DNA of 64,000 nt. Origin: Bacteroidota bacterium (GTDB lineage Bacteria; Bacteroidota; Bacteroidia; Bacteroidales; F082). The stretch lies in NCBI GenBank assembly GCA_016845105.1, contig JAERTF010000098.1:1-64000 (forward strand), written 5' to 3'. Shown in pieces: positions 8,644-16,182 of this stretch. The notes under the pieces were generated by a model. That model saw only the letters and a program-made list of their open reading frames with translations. It was not told where the DNA came from and ran no database searches. Positions within the stretch are counted from its first letter, which is position 1; each line of letters opens with the position of its first letter. Both the position numbers and the translations under genes were made by a program.

Positions 8644-10056
8644 ATGAGGAAGCTCGCATTGCATTGGCAGATATTAATTGCATTGCTATTGGCCGTTGGC
8701 TATGGCCTTTATTTCTCTACTAATTATGAAATTACAACTAATTCATTTGAAGTTCTTAGTAAGGCAAATGTACCCAATGAAATATTATCTAATATTGAAA
8801 AACTCACAGGTTACAAATACAGTACTCTAACCGAATACAATAAAGCATTGGAGCAACAATTTAGCGCTGATCAACTTGATAATTATAAAGCTATATTGAT
8901 AAATGCAGCATATTCAAACCCTGCCATTGAATATGTTAGCTGGATGGGTGATATATTTATGAGGGCATTAAAAATGTTAATCATTCCTTTGATCCTATCT
9001 TCACTTATTTCAGGAATTACAAATATTGGCTCAGGAGCAAATCTTGGCCGAATTGGAGGTAAAACCTTGTTGTTTTATATTAGCACCAGCTTTCTTGCTA
9101 TACTTACCGGGCAGATATTGGTTAATATAATTAAACCAGGGGTGGGTGCTCAAATTAACTTTATACAAGAAGTTGAGGGTTTAGTTGAAAAACAGCGATC
9201 ATTTAAAGATATATTAGTGCATATCGTCCCCGAGAATATTCTTAGAGCAATGGTTGAAAATGAAATGTTGTCAATTATTTTCTTTGCTATATTGTTTGGC
9301 TTTTTTATTACTAAGATTAGCAAAAAACACAGTGATTTTTTACAACAATTTTTTACCTCCGTATTTGAGGTAATGATGAAAATTACCATGTTCGTAATAA
9401 AGTTTACACCACTTGGGGTTTTTGGATTAGTTGCCAAAACAGTAGCTGATCAGGATGATTTTATTGGTCTTATGAGCAGCATGGGGTTGTATATGCTTAC
9501 GGTAATTGTTGCACTTGCAATTCATGGTACAGTAACATTGCCACTAATTGTGAGATTCATAGGTAAAGCTAAACCATTACAGCATTTCAAAAATATGACA
9601 TCACCATTGCTTACGGCTTTTTCAACGTCATCATCAGCTGCAACTTTGCCATTAACAATCAGCTCTGTTGAGGAAAAGTCGGGAGTTTCTAATAAAATTA
9701 GCAGTTTTACATTGCCGCTGGGGGCAACAGTTAATATGGATGGAACAGCACTTTACGAGTGTGTTGCTGCAGTTTTTATTGCACAGGCTTATGGAATGGA
9801 TCTGACTTTTGTTCAACAATTGATAATTGTACTTACTGCATTGTTGGCATCAATTGGTGCAGCTGCAATACCAATGGCTGGTTTAGTTATGATGACCGTA
9901 ATATTAACGGCAATTGGACTTCCCCTCGAAGGTGTAGGTCTTATTATTGCTGTAGATAGAATTTTAGACATGTTCAGAACTGCGACAAATGTATGGAGTG
10001 ATAGTTGCGGAGCGGTTGTAATAGCTAAAACTGAAGGAGAGGAGTTGAAAGTTTGA
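8644..10056 (+). CDS. Dicarboxylate/amino acid:cation symporter (DAACS family)
   Basis: Inner-membrane carrier of the GltP/DctA (SLC1) family, coupling uptake of glutamate, aspartate or C4-dicarboxylates to H+ or Na+. Family hallmarks are the serine-rich hairpin loop AFSTSSSAATLPLT and the transport-site helix NMDGTALYECVAAVFIAQ, followed by the HP2 region and RTATNVWSDSCGAVVIAK. Unusually, about 75 mostly polar residues (25-100) separate the first membrane segment from WMGDIFMRALKMLIIPL. Such an insertion would form an extracytoplasmic domain between TM1 and TM2. The 470-residue length reflects this insertion. Substrate specificity cannot be read from the sequence with confidence. Confidence 0.92.
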   Translation: MRKLALHWQILIALLLAVGYGLYFSTNYEITTNSFEVLSKANVPNEILSNIEKLTGYKYSTLTEYNKALEQQFSADQLDNYKAILINAAYSNPAIEYVSWMGDIFMRALKMLIIPLILSSLISGITNIGSGANLGRIGGKTLLFYISTSFLAILTGQILVNIIKPGVGAQINFIQEVEGLVEKQRSFKDILVHIVPENILRAMVENEMLSIIFFAILFGFFITKISKKHSDFLQQFFTSVFEVMMKITMFVIKFTPLGVFGLVAKTVADQDDFIGLMSSMGLYMLTVIVALAIHGTVTLPLIVRFIGKAKPLQHFKNMTSPLLTAFSTSSSAATLPLTISSVEEKSGVSNKISSFTLPLGATVNMDGTALYECVAAVFIAQAYGMDLTFVQQLIIVLTALLASIGAAAIPMAGLVMMTVILTAIGLPLEGVGLIIAVDRILDMFRTATNVWSDSCGAVVIAKTEGEELKV

Positions 10057-10084
10057 TTGAGGTTATGTAAAATAGATTGACACT

Positions 10085-10207
10085 ATGGTTTCTATGGTGA
10101 CAAAGGATACTATAGTTCCTGCGGTTTCTATGGCTACTACTGTTACAACATCAACAACAGCAGCAATAGCAACAACAGCGGCAATAGCAACAACAGTAAT
10201 AAAATAA
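10085..10207 (+). CDS. Small Ala/Thr-rich ORF (40 aa), doubtful
   Basis: An ATG-to-TAA frame of 40 codons fills the gap between the symporter and pfkA and stops 3 bases before the pfkA ATG. It encodes MVSMVTKDTIVPAVSMATTV followed by an Ala/Thr/Ile repeat. The DNA is low-complexity (an 18-base direct repeat of the type GCAATAGCAACAACAG), and another frame across the same bases is also open but has no start. It could be a translated leader coupled to pfkA or a chance product of the repeat. I do not recognise it. Confidence 0.25.
   Translation: MVSMVTKDTIVPAVSMATTVTTSTTAAIATTAAIATTVIK
10138..10205. repeat. Low-complexity CAA/GCA-rich tandem tract upstream of pfkA
   Basis: The tract contains two copies of an 18-base unit differing by one base (AGCAGCAATAGCAACAAC and AGCGGCAATAGCAACAAC) within a run of ACA/GCA/AAT triplets. 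The strand asymmetry (A, C and G with few T) differs sharply from the flanking DNA. Confidence 0.7.
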
Positions 10208-10210
10208 ATA

Positions 10211-11242
10211 ATGGCTAAACCAAAGAAAATAGGAATCTTAACTGCAGGTGGAGATTGTCCTGGCTTAAATGCAGCAATCAGAGGTGTTGGTAAAACGGCA
10301 ATTGTAAAATATGGAATGGAAGTTATTGGAATTTCGTCAGGATTTCTGGGCCTTATCGATAAACACTATTTTTCTCTGGAAGAACATATGTTGTCGGGAA
10401 TACTAACGGATGGTGGAACTATATTAGGTACTTCTCGCGAAAAACCGTTTAAAAAATCGAAAAGGCATAATATTGATAAGCCAGGCAGAATTGTTGAAAC
10501 CTATAATGAGCTTGGGTTAGATTGTTTGGTTTGTATAGGAGGTAACGGAACACAAAAAACGGCAGCTAAGTTAGTTAATGAGGGATTAAATATAATAGGA
10601 ATACCCAAAACAATTGATAATGATGTTTGGGGTACTGATCAAACTTTTGGTTTTGATTCGGCTTTATGGATTGCTACCGAATCAATCGACCGATTGCATT
10701 CAACAGCAAACTCACACAAGCGGATAATGGTAATTGAAATAATGGGTCACCATGCTGGCTGGTTGGCTCTTTATTCGGGCATTGCAGGAGGTGGTGATGT
10801 AATACTATTACCGGAGTTAGATTATGATATGGATGTTGTAAATGATTATTTATTAACACGGGCCCGAAATAAAAAACCATACTCCATTGTTGTTGTTGCT
10901 GAAGGAATTGCCAAGCCCCATAAAGATCAGTCTGCTGCATCATTTATTGCAAATAGAATAGAGGAAGGTACGGGTATTGAAACAAGAAAAACCATACTTG
11001 GGTACATTCAACGTGGAGGTAGTCCATCACCAATGGATAGAATACTGGCTACCAGATTTGGGGCATATGCAGTTGACATGATTGCCCAAGAGGATTATGG
11101 TAAGATGGTAATTAAAAAAGGTGAAAAAATAAAAGACATACTGCTAAGTGATGTTGGAAGCAAACTAAGACTTGTACCAGAAGACCATAAACTAATCAAA
11201 AAGGCCGTAGGGTTAGATATTTGTTTTGGAAATAGGTATTAA
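10211..11242 (+). CDS. pfkA: 6-phosphofructokinase (group III type)
   Basis: Phosphorylates fructose 6-phosphate, the committing step of glycolysis. The N-terminal nucleotide loop GILTAGGDCPGLNAAIRG, catalytic PKTIDND (Asp136) and MGHHAGWLAL are present. At the donor-determining positions it has Gly113 (as in ATP enzymes, GGNGT) but Lys133 (as in PPi enzymes, PKTID in place of PGTID). This mixed pattern is known for group III PFKs, several of which use ATP. The Mg-site Asp of E. coli PFK (GGDGS) is Asn112 here. ATP is the more likely donor but PPi cannot be excluded. It lies 154 bases after the symporter gene behind a low-complexity tract. Confidence 0.92.
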   Translation: MAKPKKIGILTAGGDCPGLNAAIRGVGKTAIVKYGMEVIGISSGFLGLIDKHYFSLEEHMLSGILTDGGTILGTSREKPFKKSKRHNIDKPGRIVETYNELGLDCLVCIGGNGTQKTAAKLVNEGLNIIGIPKTIDNDVWGTDQTFGFDSALWIATESIDRLHSTANSHKRIMVIEIMGHHAGWLALYSGIAGGGDVILLPELDYDMDVVNDYLLTRARNKKPYSIVVVAEGIAKPHKDQSAASFIANRIEEGTGIETRKTILGYIQRGGSPSPMDRILATRFGAYAVDMIAQEDYGKMVIKKGEKIKDILLSDVGSKLRLVPEDHKLIKKAVGLDICFGNRY

Positions 11243-11268
11243 AATACTGTGGTGTCCATCAAGTTTAT

Positions 11269-11276
11269 TATTTTTG
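11269..11276 (+). promoter_or_regulatory. Possible promoter -7 box for the TPR-LuxR gene
   Basis: TATTTTTG occurs 84 bases before the ATG at 11361, farther than the usual 25-29 bases, which would give a leader of roughly 75 bases. Confidence 0.3.
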
Positions 11277-11360
11277 TATTCTACTAGATTACTAGTATAT
11301 AATTATTTGAAAAGCAACAATTAAGTATCCTAAAGTTTATTTTAATTCAAACCATCGTTA

Positions 11361-12908
11361 ATGAATAAAAGCTTATTCTGTTTTATTATTGTATTACTAT
11401 TGTTTCATAATTGCACAACTGATAGTAAAAAAAGCATTGTCAAAAAAGATGATGCCAATAAATCACTAACCGAAAACTACCTCAAAGTCTTATCTGGTGT
11501 ATCAAATAATGATAGTTTAATAATACTTATAGATAAATATGAGACTATACTATCAGGTCAATTAACCAATGAGGAAAAATCAGATTATTACTCAAAACTT
11601 GGTGTTATCCTTTATCAACATTCATTTTTGTCAAAAGCCGACTCAAGTTTTTACAAAGCACAGGTTGCCTATTCAGAAATAGGTGATAGCTCAAGAGTAT
11701 CGCATATGAGAATGAATAGAGCTGCCATGAACGAAATGGAAGGTAATTTTGAAAAGGCCGTAATAATTTATCACGAGGTTATTGATTATTTTAAACGGGT
11801 TAATGATAGTGCTCAATTGGCAAATAGTTATTCTAACCTTGGGGTAGCATATCAAACCATGGAGTTGGCTAATAATTCATTGGAATATCATAAGAAAGCT
11901 CTTGCTCTAAGAAAAGCAATTTTTGATACAATAAATATTGCCTATTCGTATAATAATATAGGTGTTGTTTTTATGGAAGATTTCGATAATGTTGATTCGG
12001 CACTTTACTATTATAAGCAGGCATACAGGATATTTAAAGACAAAAATGCTTTATATGAATCATCAACTGTATCGAATAATATTGGTCATATATACCTTAA
12101 TCTCAAGGAATTTAATAAAGTAGATCAATATTTTGCTTATTCGTATGAAGTTTTTGATTCATTAAACATGGAGCAAGGACGAGCCGAAATCCTGAGAAGT
12201 TATGGCCAATTATATTTTGCACAGGGAAATGACCCAAAGGCAATAGCATCACTTAAATCTTCTCTTGAAATAAATGAACAAGCAGGCAATCAAAAAGAGA
12301 TTTTAGAGATTAATAAGGTGCTTTCAAAGATCTATATTGCAAATGGGAATTTTTCGAAAGCCATAAGCACAATGCAAGTTGTGAACAAATTAGGAGATTC
12401 CATTCTTAATATTGAGAAGCAAAAAGCCATTGCTGATATTGAAACTAAATATCAGGTAAAGGAGAAAAATAAGACAATTGAGGTTCTACAGCTAGAAGAT
12501 GAGTTACATGTTAAGCGAATCAGAAATCAAACTATATTAATAGTGTTGTTGTCTGTGATTTTTGGATTGATAATAATAGTGTTAGTGTTTAGATCAAGAC
12601 AAAATAAGCTTGCTGCAAAGCAACTACGATTGGAATTGGATAATTACCTTCTTAGGATTGACGAAATGCAGTTGGAGCTAATGAAGAATGGTAGTAAGCA
12701 GATTAGTGCAAATAAACTTAAAGCATATGAACTTTCGGATCGTGAAATAGAAGTGCTGAAATTAATATCTCAAGGATTTAAAAACACTGAAATTGCCGAT
12801 AAGTTATTTGTTTCACAAAATACAATCAAAACCCATATTAAGAATATTTATGTGAAGCTTGATGTTAAAAATCGAGTTGAGGCCATTAAGCGTGTTGATA
12901 TACATTAA
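11361..12908 (+). CDS. TPR-repeat membrane regulator with C-terminal LuxR-type HTH
   Basis: A membrane-anchored transcriptional regulator of a design common in Bacteroidota. It has an N-terminal lipoprotein-like signal (LLLFHNC) and TPR repeats across about residues 50-350 ([35 protein letters not shown]..., [13 protein letters not shown]). One transmembrane helix (about 393-412, [19 protein letters not shown]) and a coiled coil follow. The LuxR helix-turn-helix (about 452-512: [22 protein letters not shown], then [16 protein letters not shown]) is at the C-terminus. The TPRs would be extracytoplasmic and the HTH cytoplasmic. No receiver domain. It precedes a run of envelope-protein genes on the same strand, which are plausible targets, but that is only positional. 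Confidence 0.9.
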   Translation: MNKSLFCFIIVLLLFHNCTTDSKKSIVKKDDANKSLTENYLKVLSGVSNNDSLIILIDKYETILSGQLTNEEKSDYYSKLGVILYQHSFLSKADSSFYKAQVAYSEIGDSSRVSHMRMNRAAMNEMEGNFEKAVIIYHEVIDYFKRVNDSAQLANSYSNLGVAYQTMELANNSLEYHKKALALRKAIFDTINIAYSYNNIGVVFMEDFDNVDSALYYYKQAYRIFKDKNALYESSTVSNNIGHIYLNLKEFNKVDQYFAYSYEVFDSLNMEQGRAEILRSYGQLYFAQGNDPKAIASLKSSLEINEQAGNQKEILEINKVLSKIYIANGNFSKAISTMQVVNKLGDSILNIEKQKAIADIETKYQVKEKNKTIEVLQLEDELHVKRIRNQTILIVLLSVIFGLIIIVLVFRSRQNKLAAKQLRLELDNYLLRIDEMQLELMKNGSKQISANKLKAYELSDREIEVLKLISQGFKNTEIADKLFVSQNTIKTHIKNIYVKLDVKNRVEAIKRVDIH

Positions 12909-13010
12909 TCTTAAAAAATAGTATCCAGCATATCTTAGATAGTTATTGCGATCGCATAAAAGTATTGAGCTATGGTATAAAATAGGTAATATATTTCATC
13001 CCGATTTATC

Positions 13011-13018
13011 TATATTTG
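13011..13018 (+). promoter_or_regulatory. Putative promoter -7 box of the envelope-protein operon
   Basis: TATATTTG matches the consensus and would start a leader of about 165 bases before the ATG at 13188. The leader holds a perfect 6-bp hairpin, TCACCC-CAAT-GGGTGA, at 13113-13128, not followed by a U-run, so it does not look like a terminator. Confidence 0.4.
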
Positions 13019-13187
13019 TTTGATGCACCCTTGTTGTGCTGGGTAACCTTCATATAATCAGCAACATAATATTTCAGTGATTACCTTCTTGTTATTTCAT
13101 GTTTTTTAAGAATCACCCCAATGGGTGAGAGATATCCTATAATTTCTTCGGTGATTTGCATCTTTAATTAATAACAAATCTAAAAAT

Positions 13188-13730
13188 ATGAAGAAAATTT
13201 ATTTAGTATCAATACTGTTTGTTATTGGACTGATTGGTCAGTCACAGCATGTATTTAATAAGGGAGGTTTTGCCCTTAATGGAGGAATAGGATTATTGTC
13301 TGCAGATGGCTTTATACCATCTATTAATGTAAGTGGTGAGTTTGGAATATTCCCAACCGGAGATGTAGGATTATTGTCGGTTGGTGGAATTGTTGCTTAC
13401 AAATATTCAACATACTCCTTCTCGCATTGGGATAGCAATTATAATTACAATCAATTTGTTATTGGACCCAGGGTGATATGGCATCTTCAAACATATAATA
13501 GCAGTAAGTGGGATGCATATGCCGGAGCAGGAGTAGGACTTAGGTTATGGTCGGATTACGTTTTTAACAATAGTCTTACAGACATTGAAAAGAAAGCCAA
13601 AGCAACGCCATATGGAGAGGCTTTTGTTGGGGGAAGAATTATGCTAAAACCCGGTTTGGGACTATTTGCTGAGGTTGGTTATGGAACATTGTCAGCAATC
13701 AAGTTTGGAATTACATTCATGCTAAAATAG
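13188..13730 (+). CDS. Predicted small outer-membrane beta-barrel protein
   Basis: No specific family recognised. The signal peptide (MKKIYLVSILFVIGLIGQSQ) is followed by alternating Gly/aromatic strands (GGFALNGGIGLLS, AYAGAGVGLRLW, AFVGGRIMLKPGLGLFAEVGYG). The protein ends in a strand finishing with FGITFMLK, which together resemble an 8-strand OmpA/OprF-like barrel of the porin-like PF13505 type. At 180 residues it fits such a barrel. First gene of a co-directional set running to 19775; the next gene starts 10 bases later. Confidence 0.7.
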   Translation: MKKIYLVSILFVIGLIGQSQHVFNKGGFALNGGIGLLSADGFIPSINVSGEFGIFPTGDVGLLSVGGIVAYKYSTYSFSHWDSNYNYNQFVIGPRVIWHLQTYNSSKWDAYAGAGVGLRLWSDYVFNNSLTDIEKKAKATPYGEAFVGGRIMLKPGLGLFAEVGYGTLSAIKFGITFMLK

Positions 13731-13740
13731 CCACCAAATC

Positions 13741-14322
13741 ATGAATCAACTATTAATATTACTAATATCTTTTTCCGGATTACTTAACATACAGTCGGAT
13801 ACTATTATGAATAAGTATCCTGTTAAATCCGGCAAAATAACATATCAGTATGAAGGAAGAAATAGTTGTAGTGAGGTAATATATTTTGATGATTTTGGCG
13901 ACCTGCTATATGATCTTAAAACCATTTTTAATACAGAAAATGGAAAAGACGTAAAGTGTTCAACGCTTAAGATATTGCGACAGGATACTGTTTTTGTATT
14001 TGATGCAGAATCGAATAAGATTTCTCACTGTTCCAAAGCAAATTGTTCTGATAATGTTAAACAAAACATTATATCCAGTGAGATGCTCCTTGAAATGGGA
14101 TATGTTTTTTCTGGAACCGAAGAGGTTTCAGGAATAATATGCGAAAAGTTTAATGGCGATAATGGAAGTATGTGGATTTGGAATAATATCATCATAAAAT
14201 CTGAAATGGAAATAATGGAAGTTCAAATTAGAATGGTGGCAATTGAAATAGTAACTGGGATTAGTATTGAAGAGTCGATTTTTGAGTTACCTGCTAATTT
14301 TTTAATAAATAAAACTAATTAA
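13741..14322 (+). CDS. Secreted protein, DUF4412-like
   Basis: Function unknown. After a signal peptide (MNQLLILLISFSGLLNIQS) the mature part opens with a strand-rich segment, KSGKITYQYEG, a Cys pair context (NSCSEVIYFDDFGDLLYD), and ends with SMWIWNNIIIKSEMEIM. The same layout, a KxxxVxYxxxG-like strand, a colour/iron-reagent-like FDxxG turn and a W-x-W-x-G/N-x-x-x-K-S-E motif, is seen in the 347-residue protein at 18732 (IWVWNGLTLKSEL). The two are probably divergent paralogues of a DUF4412-like family at both ends of one gene run. Gaps of 10 and 7 bases to its neighbours suggest co-transcription. Confidence 0.65.
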   Translation: MNQLLILLISFSGLLNIQSDTIMNKYPVKSGKITYQYEGRNSCSEVIYFDDFGDLLYDLKTIFNTENGKDVKCSTLKILRQDTVFVFDAESNKISHCSKANCSDNVKQNIISSEMLLEMGYVFSGTEEVSGIICEKFNGDNGSMWIWNNIIIKSEMEIMEVQIRMVAIEIVTGISIEESIFELPANFLINKTN

Positions 14323-14329
14323 TAATAGT

Positions 14330-15571
14330 ATGAAATATTCAATAAAAACAACCCTAATTATTGCTGTGTTAGCAATAGCAATTACATCATGTAACAAAGA
14401 TGGTGATCCAGTTATCCCTGATCCTGGTCCAGGTGCTGGCGATCACCCTGAATTATGGAGTTATGACATTGGTACAGGAGGTATGGCTGATGTATTCCCA
14501 GCGATTGATAATAATGATAATATGTATTTTTCAATGGTAAGCGAGAACTATACTGAAGTTATAGCAGTAGGCTTGGATTCAGATGGTAAGGAGCTTTGGA
14601 AAAAAGTTTTTACAGGAACTGTAACTGGCAAGGTAATATATGCAGGTGGAAAAGTTTTTGTATCCACAGGTTACCCTACAGCAATCTATTGTTTGAACCC
14701 TAGCAATGGTAACACCGAATGGAGCAAGAACCTGACAAATGAGTACGATTTTCAAGATAATCCCCGTATGGCTTATGCAAACGATAAAATCTACGCTCTT
14801 TCTACTCAATTTATTTATGGTTTTATTGCAACCTATGACATGGAAGGTACGGAAATTGTTGTTCAGCAAGTTAGTCCAGGATTTAATCTAAGTATGTATA
14901 ATAATGCAATTATCTTTCATGATATGGATACCGTTTATAGTTATGAAGATAATGGTTCAAGCTTTACCCTAAATTGGAAATGGGGATTTCCTGCAGTGAA
15001 AAGTAGCACATCTTTACTTACACTTTATGATATTCCGGTAGGTGATGATGGAAGTATTTATATTCGTGATGAGGCAGCCATTTATATTATTACACAATCG
15101 GGTCAACTAGCAAAAACAATCAACTTAGATGCAACCTTCTATCAGGGTTATAACAGTAATCTTACTATTACAAATGGTGGAGATATGATTCTTGCAAAAG
15201 GCGATTTGGTTAAGATTAGTAATGATGGCACCACAGAATGGGTATCAGATATTAATGATGGATTAATTATTAATCCAACTTTTAATACTGCTCCGGTTAT
15301 ATCAGCTGACGGCAATTTGTATGATGCACAATTATTTGGTTTGTATTCTGTAAAATCAAATGGAGCCTTAAACTGGAAAGTGAATTCAGAAACAGGTGCT
15401 GGCACCGAATATGGTAACCTTCACCCACCTGTACTTACGCATGCAGGAAATATCATAAGCGTTTCTTCGGAACAAAGTGTTGTTAGGTGCTTTAAGGGAG
15501 ATGGTCAAGGGCTCGCAACAAATGGATGGCCCAAACCTTTTGGTGATTACGGAAACACTTCAAGTAAATAG
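14330..15571 (+). CDS. PQQ-like beta-propeller lipoprotein
   Basis: An envelope lipoprotein with no predicted catalysis. The signal peptide ends at Cys21 (AIAITSCNKDG), followed by a Pro/Gly/Asp linker. Repeats of the PQQ/BamB-like type follow: KELWKKVFTGTVTGKVIYAGGKVFVST, YCLNPSNGNTEWSKNL, DGTTEWVSDINDG, NGALNWKVNSETG. About seven blades would fit in the 413 residues. Proteins of this kind bind partners or assemble outer-membrane proteins; here the cargo is unknown. It starts 7 bases after the preceding gene. Confidence 0.8.
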   Translation: MKYSIKTTLIIAVLAIAITSCNKDGDPVIPDPGPGAGDHPELWSYDIGTGGMADVFPAIDNNDNMYFSMVSENYTEVIAVGLDSDGKELWKKVFTGTVTGKVIYAGGKVFVSTGYPTAIYCLNPSNGNTEWSKNLTNEYDFQDNPRMAYANDKIYALSTQFIYGFIATYDMEGTEIVVQQVSPGFNLSMYNNAIIFHDMDTVYSYEDNGSSFTLNWKWGFPAVKSSTSLLTLYDIPVGDDGSIYIRDEAAIYIITQSGQLAKTINLDATFYQGYNSNLTITNGGDMILAKGDLVKISNDGTTEWVSDINDGLIINPTFNTAPVISADGNLYDAQLFGLYSVKSNGALNWKVNSETGAGTEYGNLHPPVLTHAGNIISVSSEQSVVRCFKGDGQGLATNGWPKPFGDYGNTSSK

Positions 15572-15651
15572 CTAACACTAATTTTTATTTCAAAGAAATA
15601 ATAATTCAAATAATGGAACAGGAATTTAATCACATATTTAATAGTAGAATT

Positions 15652-16116
15652 ATGAAAAAATTTAAACTCATTTTCACATTAGTTGTATCAATAATTTTAC
15701 TTTCTACATCTTGTAATAAGTCAAATGATAATGGAAATCCTGATGGAAACCTTAAGGGAAGTTTTAATGTGAATATTAATGGCATTGGTTATGATAAACT
15801 GGTAACCAATGTTGAAGAAATGAATGAAGGTGTAACTTTCTTTGCTGAAGATGGTAATGGCGGAACATTTCAAATAGCTATAACTGATGTACCTGAAGTA
15901 GGAACAACAGTCACCCTATCACTTGATGCCGGAGATGGGGAAACCAATGTGATTTTGATTGATGGTCCAATCGATGGATACACCAGATTAATGGGAGGTG
16001 CAGGAACTGTTAAGCGTGAAGATGCTAACACATATAATCTCAACATCACCTTATTTGGGGGTGATTGGTTTTCAGATGAATTTCCAATGTCAGGAACTAT
16101 TATTGTTGGCTCTTAG
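15652..16116 (+). CDS. Small hypothetical lipoprotein
   Basis: Unrecognised. I start it at 15652 (MKKFKLIFTLVVSIILLSTSC), which gives a canonical lipoprotein signal with Cys21; the longer in-frame version adds 13 residues that spoil the signal. The mature 134 residues are acidic and strand-rich with Gly/Thr turns (GSFNVNINGIGYDKLVT, FAEDGNGGTFQIAI, EFPMSGTIIVG). This is compatible with a small beta-sandwich such as those found in other Bacteroidota DUF lipoproteins. It sits within the 13-20 kb envelope-protein run. Confidence 0.6.
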   Translation: MKKFKLIFTLVVSIILLSTSCNKSNDNGNPDGNLKGSFNVNINGIGYDKLVTNVEEMNEGVTFFAEDGNGGTFQIAITDVPEVGTTVTLSLDAGDGETNVILIDGPIDGYTRLMGGAGTVKREDANTYNLNITLFGGDWFSDEFPMSGTIIVGS

Positions 16117-16182
16117 AATACTACTATTCATAACCAATAATCTGCCTTTGGTTTGATAAATAACCTAATAACAACGATGACA

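Noticed and set aside
10057-10210. Frameshifted C-terminal extension of the symporter
   Set aside because: The symporter ends at a normal point; a stop codon directly precedes the open Tyr/Gly/Asn/Ser frame, and no homology to carriers is apparent.
12948-12955. GCGATCGC octamer (HIP1-like palindrome)
   Set aside because: Only this copy was noticed and it is not in a lineage known for HIP1 enrichment, so chance is enough.
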